Shown here: positions 1-8,239 of the stretch, piece after piece
How positions within the stretch are numbered: position 1 is the stretch's first letter
Layout: each line of letters begins with the position of its first letter
NCBI RefSeq assembly: GCF_037023745.1
Contig: NZ_CP146101.1
Location: 1,674,001-1,738,000 of the forward strand
Length of the DNA: 64,000 nt
Direction: 5' to 3'
DNA from: Streptomyces sp. SCSIO 30461
GTDB lineage: Bacteria; Actinomycetota; Actinomycetes; Streptomycetales; Streptomycetaceae
Position numbers and translations under genes: made by a program
Notes under the pieces: generated by a model
What the model was told of the DNA's origin: nothing
Seen by the model: only the letters and a program-made list of their open reading frames with translations
The model's database searches: none

Positions 1-855
1 TCCGACAGCGAAGGCGCCCACCCCGGCGAGCAGCAGGCCCACGGCGATCCAGCCGGTGCGTCCGGTCGCGACGTACAGCATGATCACGAAGAGTCCGAAG
101 AACAGCGACGAGGTGCCGAGGTCCCGTTCCAGCGCCAGCACGGCGACGCTGAGCAGCCAGATGGTGACGATCGGGCCGAGCACCCGGCCGGTGGGGAACT
201 GGAGCCTCCAGACGCGGCGCCCGGTATAGGCGAGCGCGTTGCGATTGGCGGCGAGGTACGCGGCGAAGAACACGGCGAGCAGGATCTTCGCGAACTCGCT
301 CGGCTGGAAGGAAAAACCGCCGAACCGGATCCAGATCCGCGCTCCGTTCACGGGTGGGAAGAGGATCGGCAGCATCATCAGGGCCAGGGCGGCGGCGACC
401 GAGACATAGGCGTAGCGCTGGAGGAGGCGGTGGTCGCGCAGTGCCAGCACCACTCCGATGAAGAGGGCCACTCCCAGTGTCGACCACACCAACTGCGCGG
501 GGGCGGCACGGTCTCCGGGGGTCTCCAGATCGAGCCGGTAGATCAGGACCAGGCCGAGGCCGTTGAGGAGGACCGCGATCGGCAGCAGCAGGGGGTCCGC
601 GTACGGAGCGCGAAAGCGCACGGCGAGATGGGCGAACAGCGCCAGCAGGCCGAGTCCGGCGCCGTAGGCTGCGGCGTCGGGCGGGACGGCTCCGGACCGG
701 GTGAGGCCGACGGCCGTGTAGCCGTACACGCAGATGAGGACGGCGCTGACGAGGAGCGAGAGCTCGACCCCGCGCCGCTTCGGCATCCGAAGTGCGGGCG
801 GTGCGGGCGGTGGTGGCGGGACTGGCGAGGGAGCGTCCGCTGCCGGTGCGGTCAT
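1..855 (-). CDS. FtsW/RodA/SpoVE family (SEDS) peptidoglycan glycosyltransferase, 3' end outside window
   Basis: The frame stays open to the window edge, so 285 codons are visible from an ATG at 855. After a Pro/Ala-rich cytoplasmic start of about 25 residues come about eight hydrophobic segments and the SEDS signature WIRFGGFSFQPSEFAK. Proteins of this family polymerise lipid II into glycan strands in the cytoplasmic membrane, together with a class B PBP. The gene starts 26 bp after the stop of the sensor kinase on the same strand and could be co-transcribed with it. It cannot be assigned to FtsW or RodA because the C-terminal half is missing. Confidence 0.88.
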   Translation of the reverse strand, partial: MTAPAADAPSPVPPPPPAPPALRMPKRRGVELSLLVSAVLICVYGYTAVGLTRSGAVPPDAAAYGAGLGLLALFAHLAVRFRAPYADPLLLPIAVLLNGLGLVLIYRLDLETPGDRAAPAQLVWSTLGVALFIGVVLALRDHRLLQRYAYVSVAAALALMMLPILFPPVNGARIWIRFGGFSFQPSEFAKILLAVFFAAYLAANRNALAYTGRRVWRLQFPTGRVLGPIVTIWLLSVAVLALERDLGTSSLFFGLFVIMLYVATGRTGWIAVGLLLAGVGAFAVG

Positions 856-881
856 GACCGGCAACGTAGCAAGCGGGGGTG

Positions 882-2336
882 TTATGTCCCCTTATCCGGG
901 GAACCAGGGGTGTCGCGGCTTGTGCTCTCGTGCCCCGTGGCATCGCGGTGCGGGCCCGTGCCACCGGGCTTGCGGCCGGTGCGTTCCTGGTCTGTGCGCT
1001 CGTGCTCCGTGCGTTCCTGGGCGGTGTGCTCGTGATCGGTGTGCTCGTGATCGGTGTGCGTGTACTCCGGCAGGCTCAGCCGGGCGATCGCCCCGCCCTC
1101 AGGTGCGTTGGCGAACTCCAGCTTCGCCCCGATCACCGCGGCCTGCCCCACGGCGATGGTGAGTCCCAGACCGTGACCCTTGCCGCCCGAGTCCGTACGG
1201 AACCGCTGGGGGCCGTGCTCCAGCAGATACCGCGGGTAGCCGACGCCGTGGTCCCGTACGGTCACCGTCGGCCCGTCGACCGTCACCACCACCGGACGGG
1301 CGCCGTGCTTGTGGGCGTTGGTGATCAGGTTGGCCAGCACCCGTTCGAGCCGCCGCTGGTCCGTCTCCACCCGCACCCGTGCCGGGCCGCTGATGTTCAC
1401 CTCTGTCTCACAGCCCGTGCTGCGTACGGCCCGGACGACCCGTTCGGCGAGCGGGGCGAGTTCGTGGATGTCCATGTCCACGGTCTCGCCGCCCGCGTCC
1501 AGCCGGGAGATCTCCAGCAGGTCCTCGGTCAGCGCACGCATGGTGCGCACCCGGTCCTGGACCAGTTCCGAAGGTCGTCCGGGCGGCAGCAACTCGGCGG
1601 CGGCGGACAGGCCGGTCAGCGGAGTGCGCAGCTCGTGCGCCACATCGGCGGTGAAACGCTGCTCGTTGAGCAGCTTCCCCTGGAGCGTGGACGCCATGGC
1701 GTCCAGCGCCCCCGAGACCGTGGCGACTTCGTCCTCGGGCCGGCTCGGGTCCTTGGTGCGGGGGTCGTTGACCCTGGCGTCCAGATCGCCCGCGCTGATC
1801 CGCCGTGCGACCTGCGCGGTCAGATGGAGTCTGCGGGTCACCCGGGTCACCGCGAACGCCCCCACGAGCAGGGTCGCCCCGATCGCGAGTACGGAGGAGC
1901 CGAGGATGGCCCGGTCGAGATTGCCGATGGTCTCGGCACCGACCGAGTAGTCGACCCGCACGGCGATGGCCCTGCCGTCGGCGGGCCCCGCGGCCCACAT
2001 GGTGGGGCGGCCCTGGAAGTCTGAGACGACCGTGCCGCGCTGACCGGAGAGAGCGAGGGCGCGCAACCGGTCGGGGAGCCCCGGCGGGTCGATGGTGCCG
2101 AAGCCGCCGAGCGGCTCGCCCATCTCATACGCGTGGGTGACCTCGTCGAGCCGGACGAGGGCCTTCTCGCGGGCGTCGGAGACCGTCTCACGGGTCACGG
2201 ACGCATGGACGAGTGCACCGAGCAGCGCGGCGAGGGCGCAGCACATCACGGTGATGAACAACGCCGCCTTCCAGGTCAGCGTTGCCGTCCAGGCGGGCAG
2301 CCGGAGCCTGGCCCGGCCCTTGCGCGGGGCCGTCAC
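882..2336 (-). CDS. Two-component sensor histidine kinase with His/Glu/Thr-rich C-terminal tail
   Basis: 484 residues from a GTG that overlaps the stop of the upstream lipoprotein gene by 4 bp (GTGA). TM1 lies at about 21-45, an extracytoplasmic loop of about 100 residues follows, TM2 is at 146-165, then a HAMP region. The H-box is FTADVAHELRTPL with phospho-acceptor H234, the N-box NLITNAHKHG is at about 336-345, and the G boxes are RDHGVGYP and GKGHGLGL. The catalytic domain ends near residue 424. A 60-residue tail rich in His, Asp, Glu and Thr follows, encoded in part by 15-bp tandem repeats. No response regulator gene is adjacent, so the partner must be elsewhere. The tight coupling suggests the lipoprotein is an accessory to sensing, as CseA is to CseBC, but that analogy is inference. 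Confidence 0.87.
   Translation of the reverse strand: MTAPRKGRARLRLPAWTATLTWKAALFITVMCCALAALLGALVHASVTRETVSDAREKALVRLDEVTHAYEMGEPLGGFGTIDPPGLPDRLRALALSGQRGTVVSDFQGRPTMWAAGPADGRAIAVRVDYSVGAETIGNLDRAILGSSVLAIGATLLVGAFAVTRVTRRLHLTAQVARRISAGDLDARVNDPRTKDPSRPEDEVATVSGALDAMASTLQGKLLNEQRFTADVAHELRTPLTGLSAAAELLPPGRPSELVQDRVRTMRALTEDLLEISRLDAGGETVDMDIHELAPLAERVVRAVRSTGCETEVNISGPARVRVETDQRRLERVLANLITNAHKHGARPVVVTVDGPTVTVRDHGVGYPRYLLEHGPQRFRTDSGGKGHGLGLTIAVGQAAVIGAKLEFANAPEGGAIARLSLPEYTHTDHEHTDHEHTAQERTEHERTDQERTGRKPGGTGPHRDATGHESTSRDTPGSPDKGT
978..1067. repeat. Six degenerate 15-bp tandem repeats inside the kinase tail
   Basis: Six 15-bp units run from 978 to 1067; the two at 1023-1037 and 1038-1052 are identical and the others are diverged. 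They keep the kinase frame and encode five-residue repeats of the DHEHT/QERTE type. Confidence 0.75.
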
Positions 2337-3097
2337 CGGGGGGCTCCGGTGGGCGGGGGCACGGAAGCGGTCGCGGTCGGTGCGGCCGAAGCGGTCGCGG
2401 TCGGTGCGGCGGAAGAGGTCGGGGGCGTGGTCGGCTTGACCCGGATGATCTCGTCTCGGGTCGGCAGGATCACGTCCTGGCGATCGTCCCAGGACCAGGC
2501 CGTGCGGTACTCGTACCCGGGGATGCCCGCGGATACGGCACGGGTGATCAGGTCCCGGCCGGCCAGCTCCACTCCGACGATCGCGTCCGAGTACGTCATG
2601 ACCCGCGTCAAGCGGCCGTCCTTGTCCGGGAGATAGACCCGCATCGCGGTCTGCTGCCCCGGCATCCTGATGGCGACGATCAGTTCTTTTCTGCCGTCGC
2701 CGGTGAGATCGTGGTAGTACGGCCGGAGTACGGGGCATTCCTTCGGCCGTGTGCCGCAGTCGCGGATCTGGTCCGCGGTCTGCCGGTACAGCCCGTCGGC
2801 CCCGGTGATCTGCTCGGGGTGGGCCGCCACATCAGCCTGGACCACCTTCACCGGGCTCACCGCCCGCACATCGCCGTCCGGCGCGGTGACGCCGGGGATG
2901 CGGGCGGTGTCGCTCTCCCCGTAGTCGACCGGGGGAGCGGAGATGGCGGGGAGTTCCGGCCACAGCTGCTGGGGCCCCTCGGCGGTGGGGGTCGCCCCCG
3001 CGCTCTCCAGGCCGCCCGCGTCCCCGCACCCGGTGAGCAGTGCCAGGCCGGCCGCGGCGACGAGCGCGGCGCGGACGGCGGTGCGGGTCGGTTTCAC
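2333..3097 (-). CDS. Secreted lipoprotein with Ala/Thr/Pro-rich C-terminus
   Basis: 254 residues from a GTG at 3097, chosen because it gives a short basic N-region, a hydrophobic core and a lipobox LTGC about 25 residues in, and because GGCGAGGAG precedes it. A longer in-frame start is possible but would bury the signal peptide. The mature part contains a segment of the type YYHDLTGDGRKELIVAI, which resembles a calcium-binding-like FG-GAP strand, and ends in PTATASAAPTATA repeats encoded by 24-bp DNA repeats near 2363-2412. The gene overlaps the downstream kinase gene, so the two are translationally coupled. It probably sits on the outer face of the membrane and modulates the kinase (inference). 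No enzyme motif is visible. Confidence 0.75.
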   Translation of the reverse strand: MKPTRTAVRAALVAAAGLALLTGCGDAGGLESAGATPTAEGPQQLWPELPAISAPPVDYGESDTARIPGVTAPDGDVRAVSPVKVVQADVAAHPEQITGADGLYRQTADQIRDCGTRPKECPVLRPYYHDLTGDGRKELIVAIRMPGQQTAMRVYLPDKDGRLTRVMTYSDAIVGVELAGRDLITRAVSAGIPGYEYRTAWSWDDRQDVILPTRDEIIRVKPTTPPTSSAAPTATASAAPTATASVPPPTGAPR

Positions 3098-3327
3098 GTG
3101 CGGGCTCCTCGCCGGTCGATCTTCCGGCAACAGTATGCGGAGACACAGGGCGCTGGGTGGTTTGAAGGCATATGCGAAATTTCGAGGATAGTCATCCGCC
3201 ATTGCGGTGAACCATCGGTTGGGTAACGGCGACGGCAACGTCGCCGATGGCGGAGGGCTGCCACCGGGCTGCCGAGGGAGCGCCACCGGGGGTGCCGGAC
3301 GGCACGGCTGCGGCGGCGGCGGCAGCC
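3098..3327. other. Intergenic region upstream of the lipoprotein-kinase operon
   Basis: 230 bp between the end of the HEAT-repeat gene and the lipoprotein start, both minus strand. It should hold the promoter of the lipoprotein-kinase operon. A perfect 10-bp palindrome CGAAATTTCG lies at 3175-3184. No convincing -10/-35 pair was identified. Confidence 0.4.
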
Positions 3328-5586
3328 TCAGCGGCCCGTCGCGGTGCTCAGCCCCGGGCCGGCCAGAGCCCTTCTGCACAGCGTCAGCAGGCGTTCGTCC
3401 TGCTCGATGTCATGCGTACCCGAACCGCCGTCGAGCACGTTGTGCCGCCGCGGGCGGCTCAGCTCCGCACGCAGCAGCGGCACCGCCGGTCCGGCCGCGG
3501 GACCCATCTCGGTCAGGCACTCGGCGACCTCGACACGGCCGTACCGGTTCTCCTCCCAGGCCGCGGTCAGTACGGGAAGGGCGTCCCGGGCCTCGCCCGT
3601 GACTCGCCACAGCGCGATCGCAGCGTCCATCCGGAGCCAGCGCTCACGGGCGGCGAGCAGCGACCGCAGCGCGGGCGCCGCGGTCGCTGCCCGCGGGCCG
3701 AGGCAGCCCAGCGCCGCCGCCGCCGAGCGGCGCTCGTCCGGGCCGTCCGCTGTGAGCAGTTCCAGCAGCAGGGCCAGTACGGCAGCGCCGTCCGCGTCGC
3801 CCGAGACCGCCCACAACGCCCGCGCCGCGGCCGTGGCCACCGAGGGGTTGGCGCTGCCCAGCAGCGCACGCAGCTCAGGCGCCGCCGGCAGTGCCGCGGG
3901 CCCGAAGGCGGCGAGCGTCCGCAGGGCGGTCTCCAGCACCGACTCCATCGTCCACGCGCCGCCGCGGGCCGACGCGCCGCGCAGCACCCTGAGCACCTCG
4001 GGCAGGGCCTCGGCCGCGCGCAGCGCCCCCAGCGCGGGCAGTAGTGGGCAGGCCAGGTCGAAGAGGTTCTCGTCGAGCTCCACCCGGGCGAGCCTGCGCC
4101 GAAGCAGTGGTACCAGTGGCGCTGCCGCCGCCCCCAGGTAGGGCACCGCGAAGGCGGCGTCGCGGGGCAGCTCGGGTTCATCGAGGGCCGCAGCCAACGC
4201 CGGTACGGCGCGTGGATCGCCCAGCCTGGCCAGCGCGATCAGGGCGCGGTCCTCGCCCGCCTCGTCGGACGCCGCCGTGTCTGATGTGCCCCGCGAGAGC
4301 CGCGCGGCGAGCGCGTCCGCGGCGGGCAGGGCCAGGGCGGACAGGCTTTCCAGCAGGCTGGCCGCGGCCGCCCGCAGCTGTGGTTCGGGGTGGCCGAGCT
4401 GGGCTCCCACGCACCGCACCAGTTCGTCGTAGGGCCCGCGCCAGGTCCGGATCAGCCCGTGGCACATCCACACGGCGTCTGTGCGTTGCGCCGGGTCGCC
4501 GCTGCTCAGGCGCCCGACGAGAAGCGCGATCCGTTCGTCGACCCGGTCGCCGAGTGCCGCGTAGAGGGTGCACAGCAGCTCGTCGGCCCCGGAGCGGAGC
4601 TCCGCGTCGTCGCCGGGACGCCCAGATCGCGCCGGCTGCCGTGGGCCGGTTCCCCGCGGCGCCCCTGTGCCGGTGCCGGTCTCCTCCGCACCGGGATCAC
4701 CGGCCGCCCGCGTCCGGTGATCCCGGGCGAGGGGTTCCCCGCCGCCCTCCGCTTCGTCTTCTCCTCCGTCGACCGCTCCTGCTCCGTCGACCGCTCCTGC
4801 TCCGTCGACCGTCCCGGCGGAGGCCTCGCGTGCGCCGGTTCCGCGTGCGACGGCATCCTGCTCGTCCGTCCCCCGCAGCAGCGCGGTCGCGGTCGCGTCG
4901 GGCGGCAGGCTCCCGGGGGCACACCGCGCCAGCTGGGTCAGCGCGGCGAGGCGCAGTCCCGCCGGGTGGGCCGGGGCCAGCAGCCCGATCAGCCAGGGCA
5001 CCGCCTCGGCGTGCATCTCCGTGTGCCGCAGGGCGATCCGCCCGACCGCCTCCACCAGCGCGAGCCGCACATCCGCGTCCCCTTCGGCGTCCAGCCGCGC
5101 CCGTAGCAACATCAGTGCACGCGCGGGCTCGTGGTGCAGCATCGCCAGGGCGCAGGGCACCGTGAGCCGCACTCCGGGGTCGTCGTCCGCGAGCAGGCCC
5201 ACGAACACCTCAGCCCCCGACGCCACCGCGGCCGCGGCCATCGCGTAGTTGGCGACCTCCTCGAACTCCTCCTCGTGGGCACCCGGTTCGGGTTCGTCGT
5301 CGCCGTCGAGTTCGATGCCGCCGATGCTGGTCAGCAACTCGACGATCGCTCCCCGGTCCTGGACTTCGGGGCTGGCGGCGAGTTCCAGCAGGAACGGGAT
5401 GGCCGCCAGCGTCGAGTCGTACACCTCGCCCTGGTGGTGCACCGCGGAGTACATGGCGTCCAGCGCGGCCTCGCGCTCCATCGGATCGCGCGACGCGAGC
5501 CCGTGCAGCAGTCCGGGGACATCATCCGCGGGGCCGTACGCATGTCCGAGTGACGACCAGTCGACCTCGTCGATACCCGCCAACAC
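3328..5586 (-). CDS. Large HEAT-repeat (PBS lyase HEAT-like) protein
   Basis: 752 residues. The GTG at 5586 is chosen because GGAGG lies 7 nt upstream; longer in-frame starts lack a ribosome binding site. Ala/Leu-rich helical repeats run almost throughout, with units such as DPGVRLTVPCALAMLHHE and DPRAVPALAAALDEPELPR typical of HEAT/PBS-lyase repeats used as protein-binding scaffolds. Between about 265 and 345 there is a low-complexity Gly/Ala/Glu/Asp insertion built partly from 18-bp DNA repeats that encode AVDGAG. No catalytic motif, signal peptide or membrane segment is visible. Its partner and role are unknown; neighbours give no clear clue. Confidence 0.8.
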   Translation of the reverse strand: MLAGIDEVDWSSLGHAYGPADDVPGLLHGLASRDPMEREAALDAMYSAVHHQGEVYDSTLAAIPFLLELAASPEVQDRGAIVELLTSIGGIELDGDDEPEPGAHEEEFEEVANYAMAAAAVASGAEVFVGLLADDDPGVRLTVPCALAMLHHEPARALMLLRARLDAEGDADVRLALVEAVGRIALRHTEMHAEAVPWLIGLLAPAHPAGLRLAALTQLARCAPGSLPPDATATALLRGTDEQDAVARGTGAREASAGTVDGAGAVDGAGAVDGGEDEAEGGGEPLARDHRTRAAGDPGAEETGTGTGAPRGTGPRQPARSGRPGDDAELRSGADELLCTLYAALGDRVDERIALLVGRLSSGDPAQRTDAVWMCHGLIRTWRGPYDELVRCVGAQLGHPEPQLRAAAASLLESLSALALPAADALAARLSRGTSDTAASDEAGEDRALIALARLGDPRAVPALAAALDEPELPRDAAFAVPYLGAAAAPLVPLLRRRLARVELDENLFDLACPLLPALGALRAAEALPEVLRVLRGASARGGAWTMESVLETALRTLAAFGPAALPAAPELRALLGSANPSVATAAARALWAVSGDADGAAVLALLLELLTADGPDERRSAAAALGCLGPRAATAAPALRSLLAARERWLRMDAAIALWRVTGEARDALPVLTAAWEENRYGRVEVAECLTEMGPAAGPAVPLLRAELSRPRRHNVLDGGSGTHDIEQDERLLTLCRRALAGPGLSTATGR
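4765..4818. repeat. Three 18-bp tandem repeats in the HEAT-repeat gene
   Basis: Units 4765-4782 and 4783-4800 are identical and 4801-4818 is diverged. They are in frame and encode AVDGAG-type repeats in the low-complexity insertion. Confidence 0.8.
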
Positions 5587-5752
5587 GCCATTGCCTCCCA
5601 CACGCCAGGTGCCTGGGGAGAGTGTGCACCACGGGGGCCGCGCCGAGGACTTCGAAAACCGGCACGCCATCGTGCCTTTCCGGCCTGCCGCCGGGACCTG
5701 CCGGTCCCGGCGCGTGCCCGGGCGGCCCGTCTGTCCGGGCACGCGGCCGTGA

Positions 5753-6184
5753 TCACCGCAGGTTGTCGCCCCAGCCGCCCTGGAGCATCGTCTGGAAGGC
5801 CCATTTCCCGTCGCGCCGGATCAGGATGTCCGCGTACCGCAACCGCTGCTCGGCGCCGTCCATGGTCATGACGGAGTCGGTGAAGACCACCGCCATCGCC
5901 GCCGTGAGGAACACCGGCGTGCGTGTCGACGTGAACGTGATGTCCTGCGAACCCTCTCCCATCACCTGGGTCATGACGGTGACGAACTGCTCCCGGTCCC
6001 ACTGGGCGCTGACGCCCTGCCCGGTGGAGTCGTCGCTGACCAGGTTGAGTGGGAAGACCGCCATATCGGCCATCCGCTCGATGTCACGCCGGCCGCTCGC
6101 CCCGTCGTACTCCGCGAACCACTTCTCGATGTCCGCGAGCTCGTCGGCAGTCGGGGTGTAGCCGGTCTCGGGGAGCTGGATCAT
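5753..6184 (-). CDS. NTF2-fold (SnoaL/DUF4440-like) small protein
   Basis: 143 residues from the ATG at 6184, preceded by GAGAGGAAGC; an in-frame ATG seven codons upstream is less well placed. The pattern of an N-terminal helix (ADELADIEKWFAEYDGASGRRDIERMADMA), internal strands and the closing strand RYADILIRRDGKWAFQTMLQGGWG is that of nuclear transport factor 2-like domains. These act as small-molecule isomerases/cyclases or as binding proteins, and the sequence alone does not say which. The gene is preceded by a perfect 17-bp inverted repeat that is probably its operator. No regulator gene lies next to it. Confidence 0.72.
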   Translation of the reverse strand: MIQLPETGYTPTADELADIEKWFAEYDGASGRRDIERMADMAVFPLNLVSDDSTGQGVSAQWDREQFVTVMTQVMGEGSQDITFTSTRTPVFLTAAMAVVFTDSVMTMDGAEQRLRYADILIRRDGKWAFQTMLQGGWGDNLR

Positions 6185-6200
6185 CGATGCGCTTCCTCTC

Positions 6201-6261
6201 ATCAAGTTTGACTACTTGCTGTGGGACCGTACTGCTCCCGTGTGAAGTAGTCAAACTTGAT
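6201..6261. promoter_or_regulatory. Perfect 17-bp inverted repeat, probable operator of the NTF2-fold gene
   Basis: ATCAAGTTTGACTACTT at 6201-6217 is repeated in inverse orientation at 6245-6261, with 27 bp between. Each arm also contains the imperfect palindrome AAGT-N6-ACTT. Two such sites flanking a promoter are typical of MarR/HxlR/TetR-type operators. The arms are markedly AT-rich in a GC-rich genome. The repeat starts 16 bp before the start codon, so it could cover both the promoter and the leader. Confidence 0.6.
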
Positions 6262-6290
6262 TAATGGGAGGGTCGGAGAACGGGTGAGGC

Positions 6291-7298
6291 TCAGGGCGGC
6301 AGGTCGTCCCTGATGCGCAGCACCGTCGACACCGTGTGCCGGGTGGTCCCACGCTCCACCTCGGCCGTCAGTCCTTCCGGCACTCTCCGGTACGGCACCT
6401 CGCCCACCCCGACCGCGGTCGCCGTCGCCGTGGCCTTCGCGGTGGCTGTGCTCGCGCCTTCTTCCGGCGGTTCTTTCGCCCCGGCCCCGGCCGCATGGGC
6501 CGTGTGCGCGGCCAGCACCGCCGCGACCGAGCCCCGCAGTGCGGGCGGGAGCGGGCCGGACACCACGGGCGTGTCATCGTCCGGCAGGACGAGCACCAGC
6601 GCACTGGGGCGGTCCCGCGTGCCGGTGAAGCCGACCACGGCGGCATCCTGGACGGCCGTGTGCCGCAGTTTGCGCCAGTCCCGGCCGCCGGGCCGGTAGG
6701 GCCCGGTGAGTCGTTTGACCACCAGTCCTTCGATCCCGCGCGCGACGAGGGTCTCGTACCAGGTCGCAGCGGTCTCCGGGTCGGTGGTCATCGGCACCGG
6801 CTGGAGCGGTGGGCCCAACGGTCCGACGAGGTCGACAAGGCGTTCTCTGCGGTGTGTGTAGGGCGCCGCGCGCAGGTCGTCGCCGCCGGTCGCGAGCAGG
6901 TCGAAGGCGGCGTAGGAGGCGGGCAGTCGGCGCGCGAGAAGCCCGGCCCTGGGCGGCGTCGCGGCGGCTCGGCGCTGTACGGCGGCGAAGTCGATCCGTC
7001 CCTCGTTCCAGACCACCGCCTCGCCGTCCAGGACCGTGCCGTCGGGCAGCGCGCGTGCTGCCGTCGCCAGATCGGGGAAGGCGGCCGTCACGATACGCCC
7101 CGAGCGGGCCTGGAGGGTGGCCTCTCCGTCGGAGACGAAGATCAGGATGCGATGGCCGTCGAACTTCGGTTCGTAGGCGAGCCCTTCTCCGCGTGGAAGC
7201 CTTGCCACGGACCGGGCGAGCGCCACCTTCAGCGGCGGCCTGAGCGGCCCCGCCCGCGCTCCCGCCCCTGCTCCCGTCCTGGGTGGGTGGGTGCTCAC
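6291..7298 (-). CDS. ATP-dependent DNA ligase (NHEJ-type, LigC/LigD ligase domain)
   Basis: 335 residues. Motif I is EPKFDGHR with adenylated K45. Later motifs are LDGEAVVW (III), EGLVVKR (IV) and DWRKLR (V), then an OB-fold with an Ala/Lys-rich insertion near 285-300. The enzyme seals nicks or ends in non-homologous end joining. Its ATG overlaps the stop of the upstream polymerase gene by 4 bp (ATGA), so it is the second gene of a two-gene operon next to ku. Together they rebuild the polymerase and ligase parts of LigD as two polypeptides; no phosphoesterase domain is present in either. Confidence 0.9.
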   Translation of the reverse strand: MSTHPPRTGAGAGARAGPLRPPLKVALARSVARLPRGEGLAYEPKFDGHRILIFVSDGEATLQARSGRIVTAAFPDLATAARALPDGTVLDGEAVVWNEGRIDFAAVQRRAAATPPRAGLLARRLPASYAAFDLLATGGDDLRAAPYTHRRERLVDLVGPLGPPLQPVPMTTDPETAATWYETLVARGIEGLVVKRLTGPYRPGGRDWRKLRHTAVQDAAVVGFTGTRDRPSALVLVLPDDDTPVVSGPLPPALRGSVAAVLAAHTAHAAGAGAKEPPEEGASTATAKATATATAVGVGEVPYRRVPEGLTAEVERGTTRHTVSTVLRIRDDLPP

Positions 7299-8179
7299 GG
7301 CAGGCCGCCCGCACGTTCGGGATCGAACAGCGGTGCCAGCAGATCCCCGTACTGTTCGAGCCTTCCCGTCATGTCGCCCAGTTCGAACACCAGCTCATCG
7401 GGGGAGCTGCACCCTTCGATCTCCTCCCAGGTCACGGGAGTGGAAACGGTGGGCCGGGGTCGGGCGCGCAGTGTGTACGGCGTCGCCGTGGTCTTGGCTG
7501 CGGCGTTCTGGCTGTGGTCGACGAACACCTTCCCCGGGCGCAGTGCCCGGGCCATCCGGTGCACCACCAGGCCGCCGAGCTCCGTCTCCGCCTCGACGGC
7601 CAGGGACTTCGCGTAGGCCGACACGGCGGCGGACGGCGTGGGTTCCAGCGGTACCAGCAGGTGCAGACCCTTGGAGCCCGAGGTCTTGGCGTAGGCGTCC
7701 AGGCCGTCCGTGCCGAGCCGCCGGCGCAGCCACATGGCCACCTCACAGCACTCGACCACGGTCGCCGGATCACCGGGGTCGAGATCGAAGACCATCCGGT
7801 CCGCCCTGCCGGGTTCCTCCACCCGCCACTGCGGAGTGTGAAATTCCACCACGAGGTTCGCCGCCCAGATCAGCCCGGCCAGATCGGCCACGACCACCTG
7901 CTCGCCCCGCTCGCGCGAGGAGCGGGGAACCTCGGCGACACGCACCCAGGAAGGTGTGCCGGGCGGCGGGTTCTTGGTGAAGAACCGCTGGCCGCCCGGC
8001 CCGTCCGGGTAGCGCAGGAACGACAGCGGGCGGTCCCTCAGATGCGCGAGCAGCGGATCGGCGGTGAGGGCGTAGTAGTGCAGCACCTCCCCTTTGGTGG
8101 TCCCGGTCGCCGGGTAGATGACCTTCTCCAGGTTGCTGAGCGCCAGGCGCCGCCCCTCCACCTCTGTGATGGGCGTCAT
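7295..8179 (-). CDS. LigD-type primase/polymerase domain protein (NHEJ polymerase)
   Basis: 294 residues from an ATG at 8179; longer in-frame versions run back into the divergent ku gene. It is an archaeo-eukaryotic primase-superfamily domain with RMVFDLDPGDPATV (metal-binding D132 and D134), EFHTPQWR, the segment SGSKGLHLLVPL and the end motif HSQNAAAKTT. Family members add ribonucleotides or fill gaps at broken ends held by Ku. It is first in an operon with the ligase and divergent from ku, with only 60 bp between the two start codons. Confidence 0.9.
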   Translation of the reverse strand: MTPITEVEGRRLALSNLEKVIYPATGTTKGEVLHYYALTADPLLAHLRDRPLSFLRYPDGPGGQRFFTKNPPPGTPSWVRVAEVPRSSRERGEQVVVADLAGLIWAANLVVEFHTPQWRVEEPGRADRMVFDLDPGDPATVVECCEVAMWLRRRLGTDGLDAYAKTSGSKGLHLLVPLEPTPSAAVSAYAKSLAVEAETELGGLVVHRMARALRPGKVFVDHSQNAAAKTTATPYTLRARPRPTVSTPVTWEEIEGCSSPDELVFELGDMTGRLEQYGDLLAPLFDPERAGGLP

Positions 8180-8239
8180 ACGATGAGAATCCCATACATA
8201 CATCTCAAAACTCTGAATTCCGGATGAAAGGGATGGCAC
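8180..8239. promoter_or_regulatory. Divergent promoter region of the NHEJ genes
   Basis: Only 60 bp separate the polymerase and ku start codons, so promoters for both must overlap here. The segment is AT-rich for this genome (CCCATACATACATCTCAAAA). GAAAGGGAT serves as ribosome binding site for ku. No confident -10/-35 assignment. Confidence 0.5.

Noticed and set aside
2737..3379. A response regulator gene next to the sensor kinase
   Set aside because: The kinase and lipoprotein frames run on upstream without receiver motifs; the extensions are only read-through of other genes' sequence.
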